Shown: piece by piece, positions 9,726-19,208 of the stretch
Numbering within the stretch: position 1 is the first letter of the stretch
Layout of the letters: each line of letters starts with the position of its first letter
Source of the DNA: Sphingobacterium humi
Lineage (GTDB): Bacteria > Bacteroidota > Bacteroidia > Sphingobacteriales > Sphingobacteriaceae
NCBI RefSeq assembly: GCF_009768885.1
Contig: NZ_WSQA01000015.1
Coordinates: forward strand, 1-64,000
Length of the DNA stretch: 64,000 bases
Reading direction: 5' to 3'
Position numbers and translations under genes: made by a program
The notes under the pieces: model-generated
What the model saw: only the letters and a program-made list of their open reading frames with translations
Databases searched by the model: none
Told to the model about the DNA's origin: nothing

Positions 9726-9839
9726 ATGTACTTGTATTTTTTTTTCGAATTTATTACTACGGGTAAGGTAACAATCTGCATTCCATTGTTGGTTTTAGGT
9801 CATTTTGACAGCTGAAACTGCAATTATTACATAAATAGC

Positions 9840-9847
9840 TACCTTTG
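9840..9847 (+). promoter_or_regulatory. -7 element upstream of the SUFU-like gene
   Basis: TACCTTTG matches TAnnTTTG exactly and lies 20 bases before the ATG at 9868. No TTTG is found at the standard 19-base spacing, so only the -7 half is supported. Confidence 0.45.
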
Positions 9848-9867
9848 TGCGAAAAATAGGCTGATTC

Positions 9868-10434
9868 ATGTTTAAGAAACCCGACTTTTTAAAAGCACCT
9901 TTAGAACGATTCAGAGAGCAGATTGAAAACCAGATGGGCAGCAAGGCCCAGGTTTTCCGTGAAAAGAGTGCCCTCAAGAAAATGCCTTTTGTGTACACTT
10001 TGGCTTTTCCTGATGCACAAACACAGGAGCTCAGCGCCTTTTCTTACGGGGTTTCGCATGCCAGCCATCCCGAGCAACTTCATCAGGTTGAACTCTGTTT
10101 GCAAGTGCAATCGACAGACATGGCTTGGGCACATATTGTGGGCTACCTGGCGAATCAATTGCGGGGCGACTGCCCGTTCCGGAAGGGCGAAATCATCAAG
10201 ATCGGTCAAGCCATTGCAAGCGACTCTAGCATGGATGCCTTTGTTGTCGCCGAACCGACCATCTTTTCAGAAAATACCCCTATCAAAGACCATAAAAAAT
10301 CCAAAGGCATACACTTGGTTCAATTAATTCCCATCTATCAGGAAGAAATTCTAAAAATCAACAAAATAGGCTTGGAAGCCTTTCTAAGTCAGTTAAGTGC
10401 GCATAAAAAGCAGGTTAACAGAAAACCTCTTTAA
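9868..10434 (+). CDS. Suppressor-of-fused (SUFU) domain protein
   Basis: 188 residues, soluble, no signal peptide. The central HQVELCLQVQSTDMAWAHIV segment and the later IHLVQLIPIYQEEI segment resemble the bacterial SUFU domain, where such sequences form the conserved core. In bacteria SUFU proteins are often immunity proteins of polymorphic toxin systems or stand-alone proteins of unknown role. No toxin gene is adjacent: the neighbours are htpG (divergent) and a DUF4397 lipoprotein. I therefore call the domain but not the role. Confidence 0.6.
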   Translation: MFKKPDFLKAPLERFREQIENQMGSKAQVFREKSALKKMPFVYTLAFPDAQTQELSAFSYGVSHASHPEQLHQVELCLQVQSTDMAWAHIVGYLANQLRGDCPFRKGEIIKIGQAIASDSSMDAFVVAEPTIFSENTPIKDHKKSKGIHLVQLIPIYQEEILKINKIGLEAFLSQLSAHKKQVNRKPL

Positions 10435-10520
10435 TTTTTTTTCACAGCGCCTGTAGCGAATTTAAAAATGCTTGCGTTTTCCTGTTGAACGTTCAAAAAA
10501 ATGATTGACAGGAGAATTAT

Positions 10521-11207
10521 ATGAAAAACATGAAAAAGAACCATTTTTTATTCGTTATCGTCCTTGCTATTTTCAGTTTAAGTAGCTGTTTGAAGGATGA
10601 TGCCCAACCTACCCCACAAGCACTCGTTACCCTATTAAATGCATACCCGAATGATGCAGGTGTTGCTTATATTGTTGACGGCAGACAAGTAACCAGCTCT
10701 AATGGGTCATGGAAAGGACTTACTTATTTTCGGGCTTATCCGGGAAATAAAAAATTAGACATCTACGACAAAATGTCGCAACAAGCTATATTGGATACGA
10801 CGATGAATTACGCGGATTCTACGATGTACACCGGTTTCGTGTACGGAACAGCTGGACATCCGAAATTCATCAGAACAACAGATTTAGCAGTAGAAAACCT
10901 AGGCGATAAAGCAGGTATCCGCTTTATTCATGTGGGCAATGGCGTCGGCAAGGTATCCTTCCAATTGGGAGAACAAAGCATACCGGCCTTCCAAAACCGC
11001 GCACAAGAATCGGCTTCAACCATCGCGCAAAGTCAAATCTTCCATCCGGCAACGGCAGGTACTTTAACCTTGACGGTGAAGGATGAGCAAGGAAACGTAT
11101 TGGTAACCCGCGATAATATTGTGTTAAAGAACGGTTATTATTACACTTTCGCCCTAATGGGAACGAAAGGTGACACAGGAAAACCACTGGAAGTTGGTTA
11201 TTTCTAA
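10521..11207 (+). CDS. DUF4397-domain lipoprotein
   Basis: 228 residues with a type II signal peptide and lipobox LSSC (Cys about residue 23). The mature part has ALVTLLNAYPNDAGVAYIVDG, then ITY-like turns and the FIHVGNGVGKVSFQ strand; this pattern of FVNA/VxVYVDG repeats is that of DUF4397 beta-sandwich proteins. It is likely surface- or periplasm-exposed. Start may be Met1 or Met4; both keep the signal peptide. A terminator follows at 11244, so it is transcribed alone. Function unknown. Confidence 0.75.
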   Translation: MKNMKKNHFLFVIVLAIFSLSSCLKDDAQPTPQALVTLLNAYPNDAGVAYIVDGRQVTSSNGSWKGLTYFRAYPGNKKLDIYDKMSQQAILDTTMNYADSTMYTGFVYGTAGHPKFIRTTDLAVENLGDKAGIRFIHVGNGVGKVSFQLGEQSIPAFQNRAQESASTIAQSQIFHPATAGTLTLTVKDEQGNVLVTRDNIVLKNGYYYTFALMGTKGDTGKPLEVGYF

Positions 11208-11243
11208 ATAGTTAGGCAGCTTTACAATACATCCATAATTTGG

Positions 11244-11267
11244 AAAGCCCATATTCTTATGGGCTTT
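11244..11267 (+). terminator. Terminator after the DUF4397 gene
   Basis: AAAGCCCAT and ATGGGCTTT pair around a 6-base loop, followed by TCTTATTTTT. It lies 36 bases after the DUF4397 stop. Confidence 0.8.
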
Positions 11268-11299
11268 TCTTATTTTTACAGGGTTTAAGATAAAAAAGC

Positions 11300-11776
11300 A
11301 TGAGCCTAGAAAAACCTATTGTTGATGAATCCTTTCGCGTGCTGCATAAAAAAGCACATGAATTTATCAGCGATCAACATGAGTTACTGACCGATCATTT
11401 CGGATTTGCTGATTTCGATCAGTACCAAATCGAAGAAGCGACCTCCAGCATTCATTTCTTGAAAAACCAGCAAGAAGTACTGGCCTTATCTTATCAGCCT
11501 GTCGGATACCTGGATGATGCAGGCCATTGGCACTGGCATTGGCAAGCGGAAAACCTGCCCCAAGCAGAGCGCGAGCAGTTGGAAGTGGTTAAGAACTACG
11601 GCGATATGTTCAACTTTGCCCTACTCACCGAACCGGAATGGCCGGCTACGGATGCCGATGCCTGGGCCGTTACAGCGGTAAGCGGGTATTTACGGGCTGC
11701 CAAGGGCATTTTTAAGGCCCGTATTAACGATAGGCCTACATTTATCTATTTCAAGGAAATGATTCCCCAAGAATAA
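11300..11776 (+). CDS. DUF6882-like cytosolic protein
   Basis: 158 residues without signal peptide or membrane segment. It contains the aromatic-rich GHWHWHWQAENLP stretch (about 75-87) and an ITTV/AWAVTAVSGYLRAAKGIF segment near the C-terminus. The layout (N-terminal helices, a W-rich strand, a late helix) resembles DUF6882, but I cannot verify this without a search. It lies between two terminator-like structures, so it is probably a single-gene unit. Function unknown. Confidence 0.5.
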   Translation: MSLEKPIVDESFRVLHKKAHEFISDQHELLTDHFGFADFDQYQIEEATSSIHFLKNQQEVLALSYQPVGYLDDAGHWHWHWQAENLPQAEREQLEVVKNYGDMFNFALLTEPEWPATDADAWAVTAVSGYLRAAKGIFKARINDRPTFIYFKEMIPQE

Positions 11777-11809
11777 TCCCAAGCCCAATTTATATTATTT
11801 CAATCCTGC

Positions 11810-11829
11810 GCGAAAATCGCTATTTTCGC
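11810..11829. repeat. Short inverted repeat upstream of smc
   Basis: GCGAAAAT-CGCT-ATTTTCGC is a perfect 8-base inverted repeat with a 4-base loop, 31 bases before the smc start. It has no T run, so it could be a weak terminator remnant or an operator. Confidence 0.45.
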
Positions 11830-11860
11830 TGTCATATTTTTAAACAAGGAAAACAGTTAA

Positions 11861-14800
11861 ATGCAGTTAACGAAGTTAGAAATCAAAGGTTTTAAGAGTT
11901 TCGGAGATAAAGTAACGATTAATTTCAACGAAGGGGTAACCGCAATTGTTGGTCCTAATGGCTGTGGAAAATCGAATGTGGTGGATGCCATTCGATGGGT
12001 ATTGGGGGAACAGAGTACCCGTACCCTGCGTTCGGAAAAAATGGAGAACATTATTTTCAACGGCGCTAAAAACAGAAAACCCGCCAACCTTGCGGAAGTG
12101 TCGTTGACTTTCGATAATACCAAGAACATATTACCCACGGAATTTACCACCGTTACGATTACGCGGAAGCTGTTTCGTACCGGGGAAAGTGAATACCGCT
12201 TGAACGATGTTAAATGTAGACTGAAAGATATTACCGATCTCTTTTTAGATACGGGCGTTGGCGCAGATACCTATTCCATTATTGAGTTGAAGATGATCGA
12301 TGAGATTATTGCCAACAAGGATAACTCGCGTCGCAACCTGTTTGAAGAAGCCTCAGGTATTTCGAAATATAAAGTCCGTAAAAAGCAGACCCTGGCGAAG
12401 TTAAGAGATACCGAAGCGGATCTTTCCCGTGTGGATGATTTGATGTTCGAGATTAATAAGAACTTAAAATCTTTAGAAAACCAAGCGAAGAAAGCCGATA
12501 AGTATTTTAGCCTGAAGGAAGAATATCGCGAGGCCAGCATTGGCTTAGCCTACTACCGATTGGAGAATTTTCATCAGGATTTAGAACGCATCCAAGAACA
12601 GGAACAACAGCAGCAAGAGCAATTGCAAGGCACCACCGGGCAGATCGCTCAAAAGGAAACCGAGCATCAGCAACTTCGCAACGACATTTTGGCGAAAGAA
12701 AAGAACCTCTTGGCCCAACAAAAGGCAACCAATGAATATGTGAATAAAATTAGAAGCCTGGAGTCGGAGGAGAAATTAAAAAGTGCCAAACTACTGCACC
12801 TGCAGGAAAAAGAAACGCGGTTAAATAACGACCTTTCGACCGATCGTTTGCAGGTGACCCAAGTGGAATATAGCGTAAAGCGACTAAACGAGGAGCTTTA
12901 TGAAGAACAAAATAAATTAACCGACATTCAACAAGACCTGGAGAACAACAAACAGGAAGTGGAGGAATTGCGCGGACAGCAGCAGTCGGCAAAAGGAAAG
13001 CTGGATAATTTCAGCAAGGAAAATGCAGACCTGCAAAATCAGATTTACCGCTTAGAAAAAGATATTGCGGTATTAGGCATTCAAAAGGATGCCCTGGAAC
13101 AGGAATCTTTACGGACATCCAACGATGCCCAAGCCAAAGAGGTAGAATTGAACCAATTTAGCGCGGTAGTTACGGAATTGGAAGAACGTGTGAATATTCA
13201 GCAAGAACAGTTTGACGCGGCTTTGAATACCGAAGAACAATTGCAACAGCAGATTGAAGAAACGGAAGAGCAAATAAAACAGCATACGCATGAATTAAAC
13301 CGCGAATCGCGGGTGGTGGATGCCAAGCAGAACGAATATAACCTCACGAAATCTTTGGTGGACAACCTGGAGGGCTTTCCGGAATCTATCCGTTTTTTAC
13401 GGAAGAATGCCGGCTGGAAAAAACAGTATCCCCTATTTTCTGACATCTTGTTCTGTAAGGAAGATTATCGGGTGGCTATTGAGAACTTCCTAGAGCCTAT
13501 TATGAACCATTATGTGGTAGACTTGAAGGAAGACGCGGTAAAAGCGATTAAACTATTGAGCGATGCCTCACGTGGGCGTGCGAATTTCTTTATTCTGGAG
13601 GCGGTGCAGCAATTGCCTGCGGGCACAGCAAACAGCAGCGACGATAGCCGTTTAATTCCGGCTATGGATGTTATTTCGGTCGATGCGAAGTTTAAAACCT
13701 TATGTGCAATTTTGCTCGATGGGGTTTACTTATTGAAAGCTGAAGAAGAAAACAGCCTGGAAGAAGACTTGCCTACCGACCAGATTACCATTTTGCATAA
13801 GGATGGTAAATTCTCCAAAAATAAACTAGGCTTATCCGGCGGATCCGTGGGCTTATTCGAAGGTAAGCGTATTGGACGGGCCAAGAACCTGGAAATTCTA
13901 GCCAAGGAAATTAAAGCCCTAAACTTGCGTATCGTGGAATTGCAGGATATGCTGAAGCTGGAAAATGAGAAGTTGATTCGCTTAAAAGGAGGTTCGCAAC
14001 GCATGTTTATTGAAGAGCAACGCGTGCAACTGAACCGCTTGGTGAATGAATTGGTATCGGTTAAAACCAAACAGGAACAATACCAAACCTTCATTAACAA
14101 CAGCCAAAACCGCAAACAGGATATTGAGCTGAAGATTACCAGCATATTGGCCGAGTTGGAAAAAGCAGAGCCTGAATTGCAGGAATTAAAAGCCAAAGCC
14201 AACAGCAATCAGGATGAGCTATTGCTCTTGCAACAGCAATACCAGGATATTTCGGAGATATTGACCGAGCGTTCTGCCATCTATAATAATGCGAACATCA
14301 AATTCCACCAACAGCAAAGTAAGGTTTCGACCTTATTGAAGGATTTGGAATATCGTGAACATCAAAAAGACACCCTACAAGAGCGTATCGATAAAAATAC
14401 CGAAGAACAGGAACAGGTAAAACAGGAAATAAAAGAGGCCATTAAACCTGAAAACAAAGAGGAAATGGACCTTTCGGACATGTATGCGCAGAAGGACGCT
14501 TTGGAGAAAGGCCTGGCTGAATTGGAGGAGGAATTTTATGGGGCACGTAAGCAGGTAAACGATCTGGAAGATGCCATCAGCCAACTCCGTCGTGGAAAGG
14601 ATATTGCCGATACTTTAATTGCTGACCTGAAAGACAAGAAAACGGCCTTACAAATTGAGCTTAATGCCTTGAAAGAACGTTTATCGGTTGAATTTAACAT
14701 CGAATTACAAGATTTATTGGAGCAGGAAGTACCGGAAGACCGGATGCCGTTTGAGGAACTACATACCCGTTGTAATAAATTGAAAAAACAACTGGATGAT

Positions 14801-15406
14801 TACGGCAGCATCAACCCGATGGCCAAGGAGGCTTACGATGAGATGAACGAACGCCAAGGCTTTATTGATAAGGAAAAAACAGATTTATTGGATGCCAAGG
14901 CTTCCCTATTGAGTACCATTCAAGAGATTGACCAATCGGCCAATGATAAATTTATGTATGCCTTTACCACAGTGCGTGAAAACTTCGTGAAGGTGTTCCG
15001 TTCTTTATTTAATGAAGAAGACTCATGTGATTTGGTATTAAGCGATCCGAGCAATCCATTGGAATCTGATATCGATATTATTGCCCGCCCGAAAGGAAAG
15101 CGTCCGTTATCGATCAATCAGCTATCCGGCGGTGAGAAAACATTAACTTCCACGGCCTTGCTATTCTCGCTATACTTATTGAAACCGGCACCATTCTGTA
15201 TCTTCGATGAGGTGGATGCCCCATTAGATGATACCAATATCGATAAGTTCAATAACATTATTCGGGAATTCTCGAATCAGTCGCAGTTTATTGTCGTATC
15301 ACACAATAAGCGTACGATTGCCAGCACCGATATTATTTATGGGGTAACCATGGTGGAACAAGGCGTTTCCCGTGTGGTAGCCGTTGATTTACGCGATGTA
15401 GCCTAA
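11861..15406 (+). CDS. smc: Chromosome segregation protein SMC
   Basis: 1181 residues, normal length for SMC. Walker A is GPNGCGKSN at 31-39. Two long coiled coils rich in E/Q/K (about 170-500 and 690-1010) flank a hinge (about 515-660, containing GFPESIRFL before it). The C-terminal ATPase half has LSGGEKTLTSTALLFSLY and the Walker B FCIFDEVDAPLD, followed by the D-loop/H-switch FIVVSHNKRTIA. It is the condensin ATPase that organises and segregates chromosomes, with ScpA/ScpB encoded elsewhere. AAGGAAAACAG upstream is a plausible ribosome site. A strong terminator closes the unit. Confidence 0.97.
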   Translation: MQLTKLEIKGFKSFGDKVTINFNEGVTAIVGPNGCGKSNVVDAIRWVLGEQSTRTLRSEKMENIIFNGAKNRKPANLAEVSLTFDNTKNILPTEFTTVTITRKLFRTGESEYRLNDVKCRLKDITDLFLDTGVGADTYSIIELKMIDEIIANKDNSRRNLFEEASGISKYKVRKKQTLAKLRDTEADLSRVDDLMFEINKNLKSLENQAKKADKYFSLKEEYREASIGLAYYRLENFHQDLERIQEQEQQQQEQLQGTTGQIAQKETEHQQLRNDILAKEKNLLAQQKATNEYVNKIRSLESEEKLKSAKLLHLQEKETRLNNDLSTDRLQVTQVEYSVKRLNEELYEEQNKLTDIQQDLENNKQEVEELRGQQQSAKGKLDNFSKENADLQNQIYRLEKDIAVLGIQKDALEQESLRTSNDAQAKEVELNQFSAVVTELEERVNIQQEQFDAALNTEEQLQQQIEETEEQIKQHTHELNRESRVVDAKQNEYNLTKSLVDNLEGFPESIRFLRKNAGWKKQYPLFSDILFCKEDYRVAIENFLEPIMNHYVVDLKEDAVKAIKLLSDASRGRANFFILEAVQQLPAGTANSSDDSRLIPAMDVISVDAKFKTLCAILLDGVYLLKAEEENSLEEDLPTDQITILHKDGKFSKNKLGLSGGSVGLFEGKRIGRAKNLEILAKEIKALNLRIVELQDMLKLENEKLIRLKGGSQRMFIEEQRVQLNRLVNELVSVKTKQEQYQTFINNSQNRKQDIELKITSILAELEKAEPELQELKAKANSNQDELLLLQQQYQDISEILTERSAIYNNANIKFHQQQSKVSTLLKDLEYREHQKDTLQERIDKNTEEQEQVKQEIKEAIKPENKEEMDLSDMYAQKDALEKGLAELEEEFYGARKQVNDLEDAISQLRRGKDIADTLIADLKDKKTALQIELNALKERLSVEFNIELQDLLEQEVPEDRMPFEELHTRCNKLKKQLDDYGSINPMAKEAYDEMNERQGFIDKEKTDLLDAKASLLSTIQEIDQSANDKFMYAFTTVRENFVKVFRSLFNEEDSCDLVLSDPSNPLESDIDIIARPKGKRPLSINQLSGGEKTLTSTALLFSLYLLKPAPFCIFDEVDAPLDDTNIDKFNNIIREFSNQSQFIVVSHNKRTIASTDIIYGVTMVEQGVSRVVAVDLRDVA

Positions 15407-15437
15407 ATCCTTCCCTATTCCATTTCAGGAATAGCCT

Positions 15438-15482
15438 AAAAAACAAATGCCATGCCTTTTTGGAGCATGGCATTTGTTTTTT
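15438..15482 (+). terminator. smc: Strong bidirectional-type terminator after smc
   Basis: AAAAACAAATGCCATGC and GCATGGCATTTGTTTTT form a 17-base-pair stem with a 9-base loop, flanked by A run and T run, 32 bases after the smc stop. Confidence 0.9.
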
Positions 15483-15541
15483 GGTTCTGCCAATTGGAAA
15501 AGTTTCAGTACATTTAGGCAAACCATTATTAAGCAATTGCC

Positions 15542-15727
15542 ATGAGTTACCAAAGAATACAGCTCCTCCTGATATCCTTATTCTGTTTGTTGACTGCCAT
15601 TTATTTTTTACTGGGGAATGAAATTATCCATAAAGTGATAGGGTTGTTGGCTTTGGCTATTTTAATTGGCTTGAACGGCTATTACTACCTCAATTCTACC
15701 TCCTGGCTGCATAAACGCAGAAAATAA
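15542..15727 (+). CDS. Small two-helix membrane protein
   Basis: 61 residues with two hydrophobic segments (about 6-24 and 32-50) and a basic C-terminal tail ending HKRRK. The first codon is ATG directly after a TTAAGCAATTGCC leader. No family is recognised. Its clean initiation, dual helices and position between two terminators make it more credible than a chance frame. It may be a small inner-membrane protein; function unknown. Confidence 0.55.
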   Translation: MSYQRIQLLLISLFCLLTAIYFLLGNEIIHKVIGLLALAILIGLNGYYYLNSTSWLHKRRK

Positions 15728-15747
15728 ACAGCAGGGCCTGAAAAAAA

Positions 15748-15777
15748 GAAGGCCACCGATTTGTATCGATGACCTTC
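15748..15777 (-). terminator. Terminator of the Gfo/Idh-DUF1080 operon
   Basis: On the minus strand GAAGGTCATCGAT and ATCGGTGGCCTTC pair (with mismatches) around ACAA and are followed by seven T (plus-strand A run 15741-15747). It lies 20 bases past the DUF1080 gene stop. Confidence 0.75.
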
Positions 15778-15797
15778 TCCCTATTTTAAAAAATCGA

Positions 15798-18700
15798 TTA
15801 TAACTCTTTTACGCGGATATTTCTGAAGAATACCTCCGTACCATGGCCTAAGAAGCCAATATGTCCTGATTTATTGAATAATCCTGGGTGATTTTTATGG
15901 TCTGCTGGTCCGTTTTTGGTTGCCTCTTTAAGGTCGCCATCTACCGTAACAATACCATTTACCGTCACCTTAATCTTGTTACCTTGGATACGGATTTCTT
16001 CGGTATTCCACTCGCCTACTGGTTTTAACGCACCACGCTTGGCTGGAATAATACCGTATACTGAACCGTGGTATTGGTAAACCTGTAAGTTTTTGTAAAC
16101 ATCAGCACCATCGTCCAATACTTGGATTTCCATCCCGTTATAGGCAGCATCACCATCTAAAGGCGTGCGAATACCCACACCATTGTTTGCACCCGGTGTC
16201 AATTTGAACTCAAAGCGGTATACGAAATCGGCATATTCCTTTTTGGTGTATAGGTTTTTACCGTATTTAGCATCCGGATTGGAACGGATATATCCTTCTT
16301 TGGTAATTTCGTACGCTGAAGTGCTGGTCCATTGATCGAGGTTGGTACCATCGAACAACATGTTAAATCCTTCTTTTTTCTCTTGATCGGAAAGTTTGTA
16401 TACTTCCAAACGAGGGATTTCCTTCACGAAGATATCACGATACCATACGCGGGAACCATGCGCTTGCAATTCCAATTGTTCCGTAGGGAAGATAGACTGA
16501 TTGCGATCCCAGTAGTTTTCTAAGGTTACATTATCGACTACTAATTCGCCGTTTAACCAAACCCATACCTTCTCGCCAACCATTTTAATTTTAAAGGTAT
16601 TCCATTCGCCTAAGGCATTGTCGGCCACCTTCGAAGGGTTTTTCACGTTGGTTGTATTGTTATACAAACCACCGGATCCCACTTGAGCACCTACATTGGT
16701 TCTGGAGATATCCCAAATCTGTACCTGCGGCGTACCTCTTAAGTAAACGCCGGCATCTGGTTCTTTTCCTTTCGGGTCTAATTTCCAGTCTACCAACATT
16801 TCAAAATCACCGTATTGTTTTACGGTAGCAATATTATCGCCATGGCCACTGAATACTAAGTCGCCATCGATAGCTTGCCAGCTATCGCGCATTTTCTGAT
16901 CGGCAACAGCTTGTTTCTTCGCCAATTCTGCGGCCGACATGGCAGCACGTTTAATTGGGTTCTCCACTAAGCCTTTCCATCCACTCAGGTCTTTACCATT
17001 GAAAATAGATACGAAACCTTGCTCTGCCGGCATCTCGGCCAGGTGGCGAACGATGGCCTCACGTACGTAAGAGCTTTCGCTTCCGGCTAAGTTTTCAGCG
17101 GCTTGGTTCAAGATGGCGCGAACTTCCGGCCCTACATAGGCTTTATTGTCCATCGCGATGTTCATCGCTACGTTTTGCGCTGTTCCTTTCAAGGCAGGAT
17201 CATTCATATACTTGCTGGCAAACATCATGGCCTGGTAAGTATTTGTTGCCTGCATGCTGCTCAAAGCGGCTTGTTTCTGTTTGTTATCTTTTGCTAGGGC
17301 AAAAGCATCGCGCAGAATCAAGGTTTTTTGCTCGGGCTTATAGTTGCTTGCATTTAATTGTCTGATTAAACCATTGAAAGCCGTATTGAAAATTGCCGGA
17401 TCGTTTTCCGTTCTGGTCAATTTAATTAAGCTGTTCAAGGCTTCTGTATTGTTCCACTGTGCCAAGGCATTCACCGCAGCGGTTTTCAACGGTGCTGCTG
17501 CCCCTACATAGTTTTCTACGGCTTTCAACGCATCCGGACCACCTACACCCGCAAAAATCGGGAAGTACTTGGCCGCTGAGGGCGCTGCTGAACGTGAAAT
17601 ATTAGCGGCAAGACGTTGGATTTTAGCTTCCTTATCTGGGCTGCTTTGCAAAGCCAAGATAGCGGCCTGCTGGGCATAGGCTAAATCTTGTCCTTCGGCA
17701 TCATTTACTAAGTTAATTACTTCTTCGAAGTTGCTGTTGTTTACCACATTCGGAAGGGCTTTAAACGCCGCAGAACGTACCGCCGCATCAGCTGACTTCG
17801 TTAATGGCAATACCGCAGCCGCTGAACTAGGGTTCATACGGGTTGCCAAAACTTCCAATAAGGCTAATTGTGTTTTAGCATCGGCATTGGCCATTGCGCC
17901 ATTCACAACATCAATCGTTCCGGCATCATTTGCGCTTAAGATTAACGTTTTGATGGTTTTCAATTCGTTCTCGGAAGCTGAAGGAATCTGTTTGATCAAG
18001 AAGTCAACATTGTTTCCTTTAGATAATACCGATAATGCATTGTAAGCAGCAATTTTCGCTTCCTCGTCTTTCAACTTCGGAAATCCTTTTTCAATCGCTT
18101 GAACAGAACCTGTCGCATCTTCGGTGGCCAGGAAGTTCAATACCGATTCCTGTGCATCGCCATCAAGCTTACGTAAGCTGCCTGCTAATTTGATTAAATC
18201 GCCCGCTGTAGCCTCATCTGCTAAAAGCTGTAAAGCAACATTGCGTAATACTTTATCGTTGCTTCCGGCTAATTTAACCAGCTGCTTCTTTTGTTTCGCT
18301 GGATTGATATCGGTCAAAACGCTTAATGCGCCTACCTGAATACCACTCGCTTCGGCTTTTCCTGCGTTTTTAAACAAGGTTGTTGCGAATTTGCTGGCTG
18401 CAGACTCGTTGCTTTTCGCTAATTGCTGTGCATAATCTACAGCTAAGCTGGAAGCATTGGTTTTATCGTATTGGTAGTTTACCGCTTGTGCTTTATCTAA
18501 GAATACCTTGGCACTTTTCTCACCGCCAATTTTACTTAAAGCCGTTAAGCTGGCCAATTGGAAGTTCTCAGCAGGGTAAGTACCGATAAGTTCAATAATT
18601 TTCGCTTCGGCATCCTTCGACTCTAGATCGCCTAAGGCAGTAACGATAGCGGTTGCTGTTTTCTCGGTTGCTGAAGAGCTTAAAGCGCTGTTCAAAGCTG

Positions 18701-19193
18701 CCGCAGCTTCCGGCGTACGGATAGCATTCAATACGCGCGCTGCTTTTTCGGCTAAGTATTCATCTGCCAAATAAGGTGCGACCTGCGCAACAGCATCATT
18801 CTTTGCACAGAATTTCAATAATTCCAATACATAGCCTTTGTTGTTGGCATCTTTAAGGTTGTTTAAGGCATTTAATAAACCTTGAACATAAGTAGCACGT
18901 TGGCTTTCAAAGCCAGGTTGCATCACATAAAATGCATAGGAATTCGTGGCATACTCAATATTTGCATTCGGGCCTCCTTGTGGTTTTAATCCCAACAACA
19001 AGGCGGATACATCTTCTGAAGTGAAACCTTCCAATTCTTTCATGGCCGAAAGGAACTTACCTTGCTCTGCCGCTGGCTGTTGGGCCAATACGTCAGCAAT
19101 CTTGGTGGCAGTCGTTCTATTCGCCGGTTGCTGAGCATAGGCAGCAACTTGGATAAATAATAAGGCGGTTATCGTATTAAATACTTTTTTCAT
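15798..19193 (-). CDS. HEAT-repeat protein with two DUF1080 (3-keto-disaccharide hydrolase) domains
   Basis: 1131 residues with a signal peptide (1-20, ending AYAQ). Residues about 25-710 are alpha-helical, Ala-rich HEAT-like repeats. Two DUF1080 lectin-like beta-jelly domains follow: the first about 715-925 (starts FVSIFNGKDLSGWKG, with DAGVYLRG and QVQIWD), the second about 935-1131 (starts FNMLFDGTNLDQWTS, with GVGIRTP and MEIQVLDD). DUF1080 proteins are known to act on 3-keto-glycosides made by Gfo/Idh/MocA oxidoreductases; the partner gene lies 15 bases upstream in the same operon. The double domain on a long HEAT scaffold is unusual and suggests a periplasmic cleaving machine for a bulky substrate. 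The substrate is unknown. Confidence 0.85.
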   Translation of the reverse strand: MKKVFNTITALLFIQVAAYAQQPANRTTATKIADVLAQQPAAEQGKFLSAMKELEGFTSEDVSALLLGLKPQGGPNANIEYATNSYAFYVMQPGFESQRATYVQGLLNALNNLKDANNKGYVLELLKFCAKNDAVAQVAPYLADEYLAEKAARVLNAIRTPEAAAALNSALSSSATEKTATAIVTALGDLESKDAEAKIIELIGTYPAENFQLASLTALSKIGGEKSAKVFLDKAQAVNYQYDKTNASSLAVDYAQQLAKSNESAASKFATTLFKNAGKAEASGIQVGALSVLTDINPAKQKKQLVKLAGSNDKVLRNVALQLLADEATAGDLIKLAGSLRKLDGDAQESVLNFLATEDATGSVQAIEKGFPKLKDEEAKIAAYNALSVLSKGNNVDFLIKQIPSASENELKTIKTLILSANDAGTIDVVNGAMANADAKTQLALLEVLATRMNPSSAAAVLPLTKSADAAVRSAAFKALPNVVNNSNFEEVINLVNDAEGQDLAYAQQAAILALQSSPDKEAKIQRLAANISRSAAPSAAKYFPIFAGVGGPDALKAVENYVGAAAPLKTAAVNALAQWNNTEALNSLIKLTRTENDPAIFNTAFNGLIRQLNASNYKPEQKTLILRDAFALAKDNKQKQAALSSMQATNTYQAMMFASKYMNDPALKGTAQNVAMNIAMDNKAYVGPEVRAILNQAAENLAGSESSYVREAIVRHLAEMPAEQGFVSIFNGKDLSGWKGLVENPIKRAAMSAAELAKKQAVADQKMRDSWQAIDGDLVFSGHGDNIATVKQYGDFEMLVDWKLDPKGKEPDAGVYLRGTPQVQIWDISRTNVGAQVGSGGLYNNTTNVKNPSKVADNALGEWNTFKIKMVGEKVWVWLNGELVVDNVTLENYWDRNQSIFPTEQLELQAHGSRVWYRDIFVKEIPRLEVYKLSDQEKKEGFNMLFDGTNLDQWTSTSAYEITKEGYIRSNPDAKYGKNLYTKKEYADFVYRFEFKLTPGANNGVGIRTPLDGDAAYNGMEIQVLDDGADVYKNLQVYQYHGSVYGIIPAKRGALKPVGEWNTEEIRIQGNKIKVTVNGIVTVDGDLKEATKNGPADHKNHPGLFNKSGHIGFLGHGTEVFFRNIRVKEL

Positions 19194-19208
19194 GATTTTT
19201 CTAGGGAA

